DNA of 64,000 nucleotides from Halopseudomonas phragmitis (GTDB taxonomy: Bacteria > Pseudomonadota > Gammaproteobacteria > Pseudomonadales > Pseudomonadaceae). The stretch's first letter is position 1. The number at the start of each line of letters is the position of its first letter. This document shows, piece by piece, positions 25,125 through 32,029 of this stretch. Under the pieces are notes generated by a model. That model saw only the letters and a list, made by a program, of their open reading frames with translations. It did no database searches and was not told where the DNA came from. The DNA is taken from NCBI RefSeq assembly GCF_002056295.1, contig NZ_CP020100.1:3247501-3311500 (forward strand), in the 5' to 3' direction. Both the position numbers and the translations under genes were made by a program.

Positions 25125-25433
25125 ATGAGCACAGAAATAAGACAGTATCTCGGAATCGCGGTCGCAATGGAGGGGAACTCTGGCGGCTATCCGCATGGAG
25201 AGCGGCACGCACTTATTCTCTACGTGGCGCAGGAGGAAGGAGCTGAGCCCGATTGGGATGAGGCAGAGAATATCGTTCTTGAGAAACTATGGGGCAATGT
25301 AAGGCTTAGGAAAACTGGCGTTCTCGCAAAAAATATGGACCTTCAGGAGCCTTTTTTAGAGATGTATACGCAGGCGATGGAATACGGATCAGCTTTGCTT
25401 ATATACACTGAGGTTGAGGATGAAAACACATAA
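25125..25433 (+). CDS. Cassette 1: unknown 102-aa protein
   Basis: This small acidic, soluble protein has no signal peptide or membrane segment. It begins MSTEIRQYLGIAVAMEGN and has a strand-like HALILYVAQ, then an amphipathic helix region EAENIVLEKLWGNVRL, and ends with SALLIYTEVEDENT. I recognise no family. Its TAA stop is part of the attC R'' core (TAAC), the typical compact cassette arrangement. The start lies 11 bp after the GTTATGT core, with no clear ribosome-binding site. Confidence 0.65.
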   Translation: MSTEIRQYLGIAVAMEGNSGGYPHGERHALILYVAQEEGAEPDWDEAENIVLEKLWGNVRLRKTGVLAKNMDLQEPFLEMYTQAMEYGSALLIYTEVEDENT

Positions 25434-25508
25434 CCAAGCGTACCAGTTCGCCGCCGCAAGCGGCGGCAGGACGCTCGTAAACTCGCGCCTCTGTACGCGG
25501 CGTTAGCG
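25429..25508 (+). other. attC1 recombination site
   Basis: R'' (ATAAC) and L'' (GCGTACCAG) at the left pair with L' (CTGTACGC) and R' (GTTAGC, 25502-25507) at the right. L'' carries one unpaired extra base, the extrahelical feature that gives attC its strand polarity. CAA opposite GGC forms the unpaired central spacer. Inside is a strong hairpin, GCCGCCGC-AA-GCGGCGGC. The cut point is G25502|T25503. Confidence 0.9.
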
Positions 25509-25519
25509 AGATAATCAAG

Positions 25520-26095
25520 ATGCTTAGTTTGAATTGGATGATTTATGGGAAGGACCACCCTTCTTTAGCCCGTCGTCATTGCGTTCACGGAATAACCGCA
25601 TTAGCGATTTTAACTGCATGGGGGTTGAAGTCAGATTTTATCGCATCAGAGAGTTGGTCGAGTGTAGGTCTATACCTTTCCTTGTTTATAACAGCTGTGT
25701 TAACAGCTTTGCCCTGGTATGGATACATTACAAAAAAGATAAAGATGCAGCGTGAATTGAAAAAACTAAAGTTTACGCTTTTTTTGATGCTAATCCCACC
25801 ATTAACTATGATGTTCATCTACACCGGACTTGTGCATGGAGCACCCTCAATTATCACCGCTTTTTTTGGATCTGATAGAAAAGTAGTACAGGAATTGGAA
25901 AAGGCAACGTTCTTTAATAAAAGACATTGCAATTATAGGCTTGAAGGTGATTTTCTAGATCGCGCTTTACCCTCACACATTTGCATTAATCTTGAGTATT
26001 ATTCATCATCTCCAGACCTTGTACAGGTCACATTAAGTGGTAAAGAAAATTATTTCGGTTTTTTAATTGGCAATGTATCGAGTGCTAGTCGCTAA
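25520..26095 (+). CDS. Cassette 2: membrane protein of unknown function
   Basis: This 191-aa protein has three hydrophobic segments (about residues 24-36, 46-68 and 86-108) and a charged loop KKIKMQRELKKLK between the second and third. The last 80 residues are polar and probably form a soluble domain with two cysteines (HCNYRLEGD and HICINLEYY). I recognise no family. Codon use is AT-rich compared with the neighbouring chromosome, a sign of transfer. The stop TAA is inside the attC2 R'' core, and the start lies 13 bp after the GTTAGC core. Confidence 0.65.
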   Translation: MLSLNWMIYGKDHPSLARRHCVHGITALAILTAWGLKSDFIASESWSSVGLYLSLFITAVLTALPWYGYITKKIKMQRELKKLKFTLFLMLIPPLTMMFIYTGLVHGAPSIITAFFGSDRKVVQELEKATFFNKRHCNYRLEGDFLDRALPSHICINLEYYSSSPDLVQVTLSGKENYFGFLIGNVSSASR

Positions 26096-26162
26096 CAATC
26101 GCAGGCACTGGGACAAAATTTCCGCTGCGCTACAATTTTGCCCGTGCTGCGGGCGTTAAGCA
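26091..26162 (+). other. attC2 recombination site
   Basis: R'' (CGCTAAC) with L'' (CGCAGGCACTGGGACAAAATT) faces L' (AATTTTGCCCGTGCTGCG) and R' (GTTAAGC, 26155-26161). The arms pair over a long stem interrupted by single extra bases on the left arm. AAT opposite GGC forms the unpaired spacer. The cut point is G26155|T26156. Confidence 0.92.
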
Positions 26163-26185
26163 TCAAGAATAGCTCGGAGTAAGCA

Positions 26186-27163
26186 TTGAACCTATTCATA
26201 GATACAAATGTATTTCTTTCGTTTTACCATCTTTCAAACGATGATCTTGAAGAGATACACAAACTGGCGGCACTTCTCGAGAAAGGAGACGTAAAGCTTT
26301 GGCTGACTGAACAGGTAAAGGATGAATTCAAAAGGAACAGAGAAAACAAAATATCGGAAGCCGTAAAGAAACTTCAAGAGCAAAAGAAAAAGCCCCAGTT
26401 TCCGCAGATATGTAAGGATTATGAAGAATATCCAGTAATACGTGAACTCCAAAAAGAATATGAAAAGCATTTGTCGTCTCTTATTAAAAAAGTCTCTGAC
26501 GATGTTGCATCAAGAAGCCTAAAGGCAGACGAAAAGATAACGGAGCTTTTTGGGAAAGCAACTATCATCAGTACGGATTCTAGCTTGATAGAAAAAGCAA
26601 GGTTCAGAATGGATGTACGTAATCCACCTGGGAAAGATGGTTCTCTGGGGGATGCAATTAACTGGGAAGGTTTATTGGAGTCTGTGACAAATGGAGAGCC
26701 GTTGCACTTGGTTGCGGACGACAAAGATTACTATTCTGTCCTTGATGAAAATGTAATAAAAGAATTTCTGAGTGATGAATGGGCTGAGAAGAAAGAATCC
26801 CAAGTGCATTTTTATAGGCGGCTTTCACAGTTCTTCAAAGAGCACTATCCAGAAATTAAATTGGCAACAGAGCTTGAAAAAGAGTTGGCGATTAAGGCCC
26901 TTGTTAATAGTAGTAACTTTGCATCAACTCATTCATCAATATCTAAGCTGTCTAAATATGCTGAGTTTAATAAGTCGCAAGCAAACGAGCTAGCTCAGGT
27001 TGCAATTAGCAATAGCCAAATAAATTGGATTATCTGTGATTCGGACGTCTATGAATTCTATAGCAACCTCATTGAAAGTCATGGCGCTCACCTGGAAAAT
27101 GAGCTTTTGGAACAGCTCAAAGAAGAGTTGTCAGATTGTGAGCCAAGCGACGATGATGCTTAA
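26186..27163 (+). CDS. Cassette 3: PIN-domain protein (DUF4935-like)
   Basis: This 325-aa soluble protein starts at a TTG with GGAG about 7 bases upstream. The N-terminus NLFIDTNVFLSFYHL carries the first PIN-domain aspartate. VKDEFKRNRENK near residue 45 gives the conserved acidic residue plus basic helix, and SLGDAINWEGLL (about 153-164) with HLVADDKDYYS (about 175-185) supplies the remaining acidic residues. PIN domains are metal-dependent RNases, mostly toxins; DUF4935-type PINs are long and often lack a paired antitoxin, as here. The C-terminal 130 residues are helical and end in an acidic tail. Role in RNA cleavage, stress or defence is inferred only. The gene is strongly AT-rich, unlike the chromosome. 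Confidence 0.8.
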   Translation: MNLFIDTNVFLSFYHLSNDDLEEIHKLAALLEKGDVKLWLTEQVKDEFKRNRENKISEAVKKLQEQKKKPQFPQICKDYEEYPVIRELQKEYEKHLSSLIKKVSDDVASRSLKADEKITELFGKATIISTDSSLIEKARFRMDVRNPPGKDGSLGDAINWEGLLESVTNGEPLHLVADDKDYYSVLDENVIKEFLSDEWAEKKESQVHFYRRLSQFFKEHYPEIKLATELEKELAIKALVNSSNFASTHSSISKLSKYAEFNKSQANELAQVAISNSQINWIICDSDVYEFYSNLIESHGAHLENELLEQLKEELSDCEPSDDDA

Positions 27164-27206
27164 CAAAACATTGCAGCGGACAAGCCGCTGAATGCGGCGT
27201 TAGACG
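27158..27206 (+). other. attC3 recombination site
   Basis: This is a short site of about 49 bp. R'' (GCTTAAC) is followed by AAA and L'' (ACATTGCAGCGG), and CCGCTGAATG gives L' before R' (GTTAGAC, 27199-27205). CATT-G-CAG pairs with CTGAATG leaving one extrahelical G. The loop is ACAAG. The cut point is G27199|T27200. Confidence 0.9.
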
Positions 27207-27226
27207 TTTCCCCCAGGAGAAAAAGA

Positions 27227-27682
27227 GTGCAATCAGTCCCTGTTCGCCAAGCCGTTCTCGCCGACATCGAGAAGATCATTCCGTTGTTTGATGGATATCG
27301 CCAGTTCTATGGCCAGCCAAGTGACGAGGCTGCAGTCCGAGACTTCTTGCGCAAACGGTTTGAGCAACGAGACTCAGTGCTGTTTGTGGCCGAGGTTGAA
27401 GGCCGAACGGTTGGCTTCACGCAGCTCTACCCAACGTTCTCATCTGTGTCGATGGCGCGGACCTTCGTGCTCAATGATCTGTTCGTATCGCCTGCGGCAA
27501 GAAGGTCTGGCGTTGGGCGAAGCCTACTTAGTGCAGCGGCGCACTACGCACGAGAGGTCGGTGCTATCCGACTGTCGCTCTCAACGGCCATCACAAACAA
27601 AGCAGGTCAGTCTCTCTATGAGGGTGCAGGCTGGCGGCGTGACGAGGTTTTCTATGTGTACCACTTTGCCACAAACGTCTAA
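27227..27682 (+). CDS. Cassette 4: GNAT-family N-acetyltransferase
   Basis: This 151-aa protein has the full GNAT fold. The acetyl-CoA-binding motif A is seen in NDLFVSPAARRSGVGRSLLS (about residues 83-102; Q/R-x-x-G-x-G/A variant RRSGVG). Motif B follows in LSTAITNKAGQSLYEGAGW. The start is GTG with CAGGAG upstream, 28 bp after the GTTAGAC core. GNAT genes are among the most common cassette cargo; the acceptor is unknown, and resemblance to aminoglycoside acetyltransferases is not close enough to claim resistance. Confidence 0.88.
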   Translation: MQSVPVRQAVLADIEKIIPLFDGYRQFYGQPSDEAAVRDFLRKRFEQRDSVLFVAEVEGRTVGFTQLYPTFSSVSMARTFVLNDLFVSPAARRSGVGRSLLSAAAHYAREVGAIRLSLSTAITNKAGQSLYEGAGWRRDEVFYVYHFATNV

Positions 27683-27706
27683 CCATTCCATCGAGCGGAT
27701 GGAGGG
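27677..27706 (+). other. Degenerate attC4, R' core lost
   Basis: R'' (GTCTAAC, 27677-27683) is intact and includes the stop codon of the GNAT gene. TCCATC-GAGCG-GATGGA (27687-27703) forms the expected L''/L' hairpin. Where R' should follow, the sequence reads GGGCCTCC instead of GTTRRRY. The right end of the array is therefore joined to flanking DNA without a core site. Confidence 0.7.
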
Positions 27707-27727
27707 CCTCCCCCTGAGGCTTTTGAA

Positions 27728-28036
27728 ATGGCCTCCGTTTTGAACTTCCCCCGCAAAATTGGCTTAGGCCTTCTGCTAACACTCGCCATACTGCTCTTCG
27801 CAGCGCTGGCCAATGGCCCCAGCATATTACTCGACATATTTTTCGCCATGATCTATCTCCCGCTGGCTCCCCTCGCCCACCTGGGGCTGCCGGTTATTGA
27901 GCCGGGATCGGGTTGGGGGTGGTCGGGGCCGTCTAATTTTGGCTTTGCGCTTGCCATAGGCTTTTGGCTGGGCGCTTGGCTATTGATTGGCCATGTCGTT
28001 GAGATAGTCTTGAGGCGATTAAAAACGCCTGATTAG
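27728..28036 (+). CDS. Small membrane protein, unknown function
   Basis: This 102-aa protein has three hydrophobic stretches: IGLGLLLTLAILLFAALA, LLDIFFAMIYLPLAPLAHLG and FGFALAIGFWLGAWLLIGHV. No family is recognised. It lies just right of the cassette array end, and its base composition is closer to the chromosome than that of the cassettes. A WGWSGPSN loop separates the last two spans. The start ATG 27728 has only a weak upstream site. Confidence 0.55.
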   Translation: MASVLNFPRKIGLGLLLTLAILLFAALANGPSILLDIFFAMIYLPLAPLAHLGLPVIEPGSGWGWSGPSNFGFALAIGFWLGAWLLIGHVVEIVLRRLKTPD

Positions 28037-28077
28037 CTAACCGGGGTTTTACCTTCAACCAGAGCAGGCGCATCACC

Positions 28078-28455
28078 ATGCCCAACCTGAACACTGTAGA
28101 AATCAAAGCCTTCGTCCCCGCCCGGGACTTCGAGCTATCCAAACGTTTTTACACCGACCTTGGCTTTACCCTGGCCTGGGGCTCGGACGATATGGCGTAT
28201 TTTCATGCCGGCTCGTGCAGCTTTCTGCTCCAGCGCTTCTACGTAAAGGAGCATGCCGACAACTTCATGATGCACCTGCTGGTCGAGGATGTGGAAAGCT
28301 GGTGGCAGCACGTGTGCAGTCAACAACTGGGCGATAAGTACGGTGTGCGTATACTGCCACCGGAAGACCGGCCCTGGGGCATGCGGGATTTTGTGATTGA
28401 TGACCCAACAGGGGTGCTGTGGCGGATTGGCCAGAATACCGACCCGGTTCAATAG
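28078..28455 (+). CDS. VOC/glyoxalase-fold protein
   Basis: This 125-aa protein has the vicinal-oxygen-chelate layout: an opening strand LNTVEIKAFVPARDFELSKRF, the helix-strand FYTDLGFTLAWGSDDMAYFH, and a closing DFVIDDPTGVLWRIGQNT. Members bind metals or antibiotics, or act on glutathione adducts; the Glu of the last motif is replaced, so catalysis is uncertain. The 3' two thirds are duplicated at 31284. It is followed 19 bp later by a truncated GFA gene, the remains of an original VOC-GFA pair. Confidence 0.8.
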   Translation: MPNLNTVEIKAFVPARDFELSKRFYTDLGFTLAWGSDDMAYFHAGSCSFLLQRFYVKEHADNFMMHLLVEDVESWWQHVCSQQLGDKYGVRILPPEDRPWGMRDFVIDDPTGVLWRIGQNTDPVQ

Positions 28456-28546
28456 CGGGCTCAAGGAGGGAACCATGGCAACAACAGGCAGCTGTTTGTG
28501 CGGCGGTGTGACGTTCAGTATTGGCCGCCGCGATGGTTTGCCAGAG
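28217..28546 (+). repeat. Left copy of the VOC-GFA direct repeat
   Basis: This segment matches 31284-31736 on the same strand, with about 11 changes over the first 150 bp by hand alignment. The left copy lacks about 190 bp inside GFA that the right copy has; the right copy lacks about 75 bp near the end of VOC that the left copy has. The two copies bracket the LysR-SDR-ECH segment. Confidence 0.85.
28475..28546 (+). pseudogene. Truncated GFA-family gene (left copy)
   Basis: The start and first 16 codons (MATTGSCLCGGVTFSI) equal those of the intact gene at 31470. The sequence then jumps to RRDGLPE, corresponding to residues about 83-89 of the intact protein, losing the CHCRQC and CKVC zinc ligands. 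After 28546 the reading frame runs into unrelated DNA (to 28675). It cannot make a functional protein. Confidence 0.85.
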
Positions 28547-28564
28547 ACCTGCAGATTGGCGACG

Positions 28565-29479
28565 CTACTGCATGGCTGTGAGCAGGGTATGCCGCAACCA
28601 GGTATTGGCCGGATCCGACTCGCGTTCTTTGTGCCAGAACAGGTGCAACTCCACGCCCGGCACCGTCATCGGTAGTGGGTGAATATGGTTGTCCAGATAG
28701 GCGTTGCTGGAAATCGCCAGGCCGCGAGGCATAGTTAGCAGCAGATCGCTGCCAGCAACTATACGACAGGCCGACTCATAGTGTTGGCAGCGTGCGGCGA
28801 TCTGACGTTTGATGCCTTGTCGAGCCAGTTCGAAGTCCACAACACCGTATCCCATACGCCGGGACGACACAGTGACATGCTGCGCGGCCAAGTAACTGTC
28901 GCTGTCAATGGCAGCGCTTGAGCGGCTGACCACCACAAACTCGTCACGGCTCAGGAAGCTATGAAACAGTTCGTCATCGGCTGCCTGTGCCACATCAATG
29001 GCGCAGTCGAGGCGACCAGTAGCCAGGTCTGCTTTGAGCGTTGAGCGTTTGATACGCGCGCTGGCGACCTGAATCCCTGGCACAGCTCCACGCAGTACCT
29101 TGACCAGGGTCGGCAGCAGGGCGTGCTCAATCACGTCGTGCATCGCCAAGGCCACCGTGGCGATATCGCGCGCGGGCTCAAAACTATGACTGTGGGCTAC
29201 GGCTCGTTGCAGAAACCCCAAACCTTCCTGAACGTCCGGCCAAATACGCGTGGCCAGCGGCGTCGGCACAACACCCTGAGCCTCGCGGATGAACAGCTGG
29301 TCGTCGAGTTGTTGGCGCATACGAGCCAGCGCATGGCTAACGGCTGATTGGCTTACCGATAGTAATTCTGCGGCGCGTGTGAGATTGCGTTCGCGATAAA
29401 TCGCGGCGAAGACTCGAAACAGGTTCAAGTCCAAGCGTGTTATGAGAGATGAGTAATTATTTTTGTTCATGACTGCCAA
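28565..29479 (-). CDS. LysR-family transcriptional regulator
   Basis: This 304-aa regulator has an N-terminal helix-turn-helix, NLFRVFAAIYRERNLTRAAE and LSVSQSAVSHALARMRQQLD. Its effector domain follows from about residue 95. The LDLNLFRVF opening and the PTPLATRIWPDVQEGL linker place it in the NodD/PcpR/LeuO-like group. It is divergent from the SDR and enoyl-CoA hydratase-like genes and probably controls them. The first codon could be ATG 29479 or ATG 29470. It was brought in as part of the segment between the two VOC-GFA copies. Confidence 0.9.
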   Translation of the reverse strand: MAVMNKNNYSSLITRLDLNLFRVFAAIYRERNLTRAAELLSVSQSAVSHALARMRQQLDDQLFIREAQGVVPTPLATRIWPDVQEGLGFLQRAVAHSHSFEPARDIATVALAMHDVIEHALLPTLVKVLRGAVPGIQVASARIKRSTLKADLATGRLDCAIDVAQAADDELFHSFLSRDEFVVVSRSSAAIDSDSYLAAQHVTVSSRRMGYGVVDFELARQGIKRQIAARCQHYESACRIVAGSDLLLTMPRGLAISSNAYLDNHIHPLPMTVPGVELHLFWHKERESDPANTWLRHTLLTAMQ

Positions 29480-29624
29480 TGAAAAACCATCACTTCATTA
29501 ATTATATGCCAACACCTAGCATGGCGATACTCAGTCGAAGCGCCAGTCCATGCACTGTGAAAGGTATTCCGTGGTCGTGATTGGCCGGCTCGTGTCAGAT
29601 CTGAACATTGGAAGAGGCAATAAA

Positions 29625-30386
29625 ATGAGCAGCACAAATTCAGGCAGGGTTGCTTTGGTAACTGGCGCGGCGAACGGCATTGGTCGCGCCACCGCGTTGG
29701 CATTCGCAAAAAACGGGTACAAAGTAGTTGTCTCCGACATCGACAGCCAAGCAGGTAAAGAGACCGTGGCGTTGATTGAGGAGGCAGGTGGTGAGGCAAC
29801 GTTCATCCACTGCGATGTGTCCCGTGATGAAGACGTACGCCTATTGGTTGACGGAACCGTGTCAACCTACGGCAGGCTTGATTGCGCATTCAACAACGCA
29901 GGGATTGAGATTGAGAAATGCAAATTGGCCGAAGGCGAAGAAGGTGTTTTCGATGCCATCATGAACGTGAACGTGAAGGGGGTATGGCTGTGTATGAAAT
30001 ATCAAATCCCCGTGATGCTTGCACAGGGGGGTGGGTCAATTGTTAACACCGCCTCAGTCGCGGGTTTGATCGCTGCGCCCAAACAGGGCATTTATTCAGC
30101 CTCCAAGCATGCGGTGATCGGGTTAACCAAGACAGCTGCGGCCGAATACGCCCGAAAGAATATTCGAGTGAATGCCGTTTGCCCTGCAATTATCGACACT
30201 GAAATGTTTCGTCGTGCCAACGCAGCTGATGCAAGGTATGTGGCGATGGCAGTAGCAGCTCATCCGATCGGGCGGATAGGCACTGTCGAAGAAATTGCCG
30301 CAGCCGTTCTTTACTTGTCCGGAGATTTGGCGGGCTTTACGACGGGCGTCGCCATGCCGGTCGATGGCGGCCTCACGGCCCAGTAA
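29625..30386 (+). CDS. Short-chain dehydrogenase/reductase
   Basis: This 253-aa NAD(P)-dependent oxidoreductase has the classical SDR signatures. The cofactor motif is TGAANGIG, the structural motif NNAG is in LDCAFNNAGIEIE, and the catalytic residues lie in NTASVAG (Ser) and YSASKHAV (Tyr-x-x-x-Lys). Asp in VVVSDIDSQAG after the second strand favours NAD+ over NADPH. It is followed 47 bp later by the enoyl-CoA hydratase-like gene, a pair suited to degradation of a cyclic alcohol or acyl chain. ATG 29625 has GAAGAGG upstream; the frame is open 25 codons further. Confidence 0.92.
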   Translation: MSSTNSGRVALVTGAANGIGRATALAFAKNGYKVVVSDIDSQAGKETVALIEEAGGEATFIHCDVSRDEDVRLLVDGTVSTYGRLDCAFNNAGIEIEKCKLAEGEEGVFDAIMNVNVKGVWLCMKYQIPVMLAQGGGSIVNTASVAGLIAAPKQGIYSASKHAVIGLTKTAAAEYARKNIRVNAVCPAIIDTEMFRRANAADARYVAMAVAAHPIGRIGTVEEIAAAVLYLSGDLAGFTTGVAMPVDGGLTAQ

Positions 30387-30433
30387 GCAATAAAAAAACA
30401 ATATGAATATATAGCCAATTACAGAGAATAGTT

Positions 30434-31270
30434 ATGAGCGGATACCGGAGCTTTACCCGTGAAGATCGTGAAGGTGTGGCCGTGGTGCGATTCAATCACC
30501 CGCCAATTAATTTGGTCGACCGTACCATGGTGATCGACTTGCTCCGTTTGGCCCAACAGCTTGAGAATGATGACCAGACCAAAGTCGTTATCTTTCGCAG
30601 CGACCATCCTGAATTCTTCCTTGCCCACTATGATCTGGGCAGTGAACTCGACGCTCCTCCCGTAGTCTTGCCACCAGGCACGACGAGCCCACTTAGTGGG
30701 CTCTTCAGTCGTTTGAGTCGCCTCCCTCAGGTAACTATTGGTGAGTTGAGAGGGCGCGCCCGAGGAGCCGGAAGCGAATTTCTTCTGGCGCTGGATATGC
30801 GTTTTGCCGCGCGCGAAACCGCAGTGCTTGGCCAACCGGAAATTGGAGTGGGACTTTTACCGGGGGCAGGCGGAACTGTCCGGTTGACGCAAATGCTGGG
30901 TAGAGGCCGGGCATTGGAAGTATGCCTGGGCGGAGAGGATTTTGATGCCAATACCGCCGAGCTCTACGGCTGGATCAACCGAGCGCTGCCAGGCGAGCAA
31001 CTCAGCGACTTTTGCGATGCTCTTGCCCGCCGTATTGCTGGGTTTCCGGCCAAAGGTATCGGCAATGTTAAAGCGGTGGTGGATACTGTCAGCAGACCTG
31101 ATGAAGATACTCTGGCGGATGAGTCACAGCGCTTCGTTGCCGATATGCACGAGCAAGAAACAATTGATCGCGTGAAATGGTTGCTCTCGCAGGGCGGCCA
31201 AACCCAAGGCGCCATGGAACTTAAACTTGGTGAGCTGCTGGACATGTATCCCCTTCCTATCGATGCATAG
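30434..31270 (+). CDS. Enoyl-CoA hydratase/isomerase-family protein
   Basis: This 278-aa crotonase-fold protein shows VAVVRFNHPPINLVDRTM at the N-terminus and the oxyanion-hole region RGRARGAGSEFLLALDMRFA. The next block, GQPEIGVGLLPGAGGTVRLT, carries the usual P-E-I/V-x-x-G-L-x-P-G-x-G-G motif. The C-terminal part is shortened and atypical, so the reaction could be hydratase, isomerase or hydrolase. It probably forms an operon with the SDR. Its stop is 13 bp before the right VOC-GFA copy begins. Confidence 0.85.
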   Translation: MSGYRSFTREDREGVAVVRFNHPPINLVDRTMVIDLLRLAQQLENDDQTKVVIFRSDHPEFFLAHYDLGSELDAPPVVLPPGTTSPLSGLFSRLSRLPQVTIGELRGRARGAGSEFLLALDMRFAARETAVLGQPEIGVGLLPGAGGTVRLTQMLGRGRALEVCLGGEDFDANTAELYGWINRALPGEQLSDFCDALARRIAGFPAKGIGNVKAVVDTVSRPDEDTLADESQRFVADMHEQETIDRVKWLLSQGGQTQGAMELKLGELLDMYPLPIDA

Positions 31271-31283
31271 CGATCATCCGTCC

Positions 31284-31446
31284 GCAGCTTTCTGCTCCAG
31301 CGCTTCTATGTAAAAGAGCATGCCGACAACTTCATGATGCACCTGCTGGTTGAGGATCTGGAAAGCTGGTGGCAGCATGTGTGCAATCAACAACCGGGCG
31401 AGAAGTACGGTGTGCGCATCCTGCCACCAGAATCCCGACCCGGTTC
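31284..31446 (+). pseudogene. VOC gene fragment (right copy)
   Basis: This fragment starts in the middle of the VOC gene (from SFLLQRFYVKEHADNF) and has lost both the 5' third and about 75 bp near the 3' end. An ATG inside it gives only a scrambled 61-codon frame. It is the remnant of the VOC partner of the intact GFA gene that follows. Confidence 0.85.
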
Positions 31447-31736
31447 AATAGCGGGCTCAAGGAGGAACCATGGCAACAACAGGCAGCTGTTTGTGCGGCG
31501 GTGTAACGTTCAGTATTGAAGGTGAGCTGGAGCCCATTCAGGTGTGCCACTGCAGGCAATGCCGCAAGGCTCAGGGTACGCCGTTGGTCAGCAATATTCC
31601 GGTATCGGCGGCGGCGTTTACGTTGCTCAGCGGTGAGCAGTTGCTGAGTGCCTATGAATCCTCGCCGGGCAAGCATCGATTCTTCTGCAAGGTCTGTGGC
31701 TCGCCGGTTTACAGCCGCCGCGACGGTTTGCCAGAG
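31284..31736 (+). repeat. Right copy of the VOC-GFA direct repeat
   Basis: This copy contains the damaged VOC fragment and the 5' two thirds of the intact GFA gene. Similarity with the left copy (28217-28546) starts at GCAGCTTTCTGCTCCAG in both and ends at CCAGAG in both, apart from the two reciprocal deletions. Confidence 0.85.
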
Positions 31737-31886
31737 GTGCTGCGCATTCGTGCCGGGACGCTGGATGGCGAGTTGCAGACCCGGCCGGTGGCGCATTTTT
31801 ACTATGCCCACCGGGCGAACTGGTTTGAGGTCAACGATGAACTACCGAAGTTTCCTGAGGCCTATATTCCGGCGGAGAAGCCTTAG
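31470..31886 (+). CDS. GFA-family (glutathione-dependent formaldehyde-activating-like) protein
   Basis: This 138-aa protein belongs to the GFA/CENP-V family, with the zinc ligands visible in GSCLCGGVTF, CHCRQCRKAQG and FFCKVCGSPVYS. The family name refers to glutathione-formaldehyde condensation, which is not shown for most members, so the function is uncertain. AAGGAGG precedes ATG 31470. It is the intact partner of the truncated copy at 28475. Confidence 0.9.
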   Translation: MATTGSCLCGGVTFSIEGELEPIQVCHCRQCRKAQGTPLVSNIPVSAAAFTLLSGEQLLSAYESSPGKHRFFCKVCGSPVYSRRDGLPEVLRIRAGTLDGELQTRPVAHFYYAHRANWFEVNDELPKFPEAYIPAEKP

Positions 31887-32029
31887 CCCGCCCCCGAGAA
31901 TGGTATCGGTACGTACAGCAGACTGACTGTGACATCAGGCGTCTACTGGCGCGCAAGGCTGAAATGTCCGCCGGTCTATGGCCAGGGTTTGACCAGCCAG
32001 CAGCAAAAAACACAGGGAGAGTAGTTTTC

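Larger units (their letters stand above)
25108..27706 (+). mobile_element. Integron gene-cassette array without integrase (CALIN), four cassettes
   Basis: Four genes lie head to tail, each starting shortly after a GTT core site. Predicted G|TT cut points are 25108, 25502, 26155 and 27199. For every cassette the 5' core is the exact complement of its own 3' core: GTTATGTG with CACATAAC (cassette 1), GTTAGCGA with TCGCTAAC (2), GTTAAGCATCA with TGATGCTTAAC (3), and GTTAGACGTTT with AAACGTCTAAC (4). That is what intact cassettes with their own attC ends should show and is very unlikely by chance. Cassettes 2 and 3 are visibly AT-rich against the surrounding chromosome. No intI is in the window, so this is a CALIN or a fragment of a distant integron. 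Confidence 0.93.

Noticed and set aside
27227..27682. Aminoglycoside acetyltransferase
   Set aside because: The protein is a general GNAT; no feature specific to AAC enzymes is visible.
25108..27706. Prophage or transposon remnant
   Set aside because: No phage, transposase or insertion-sequence genes are present; the junctions have attC structure instead.
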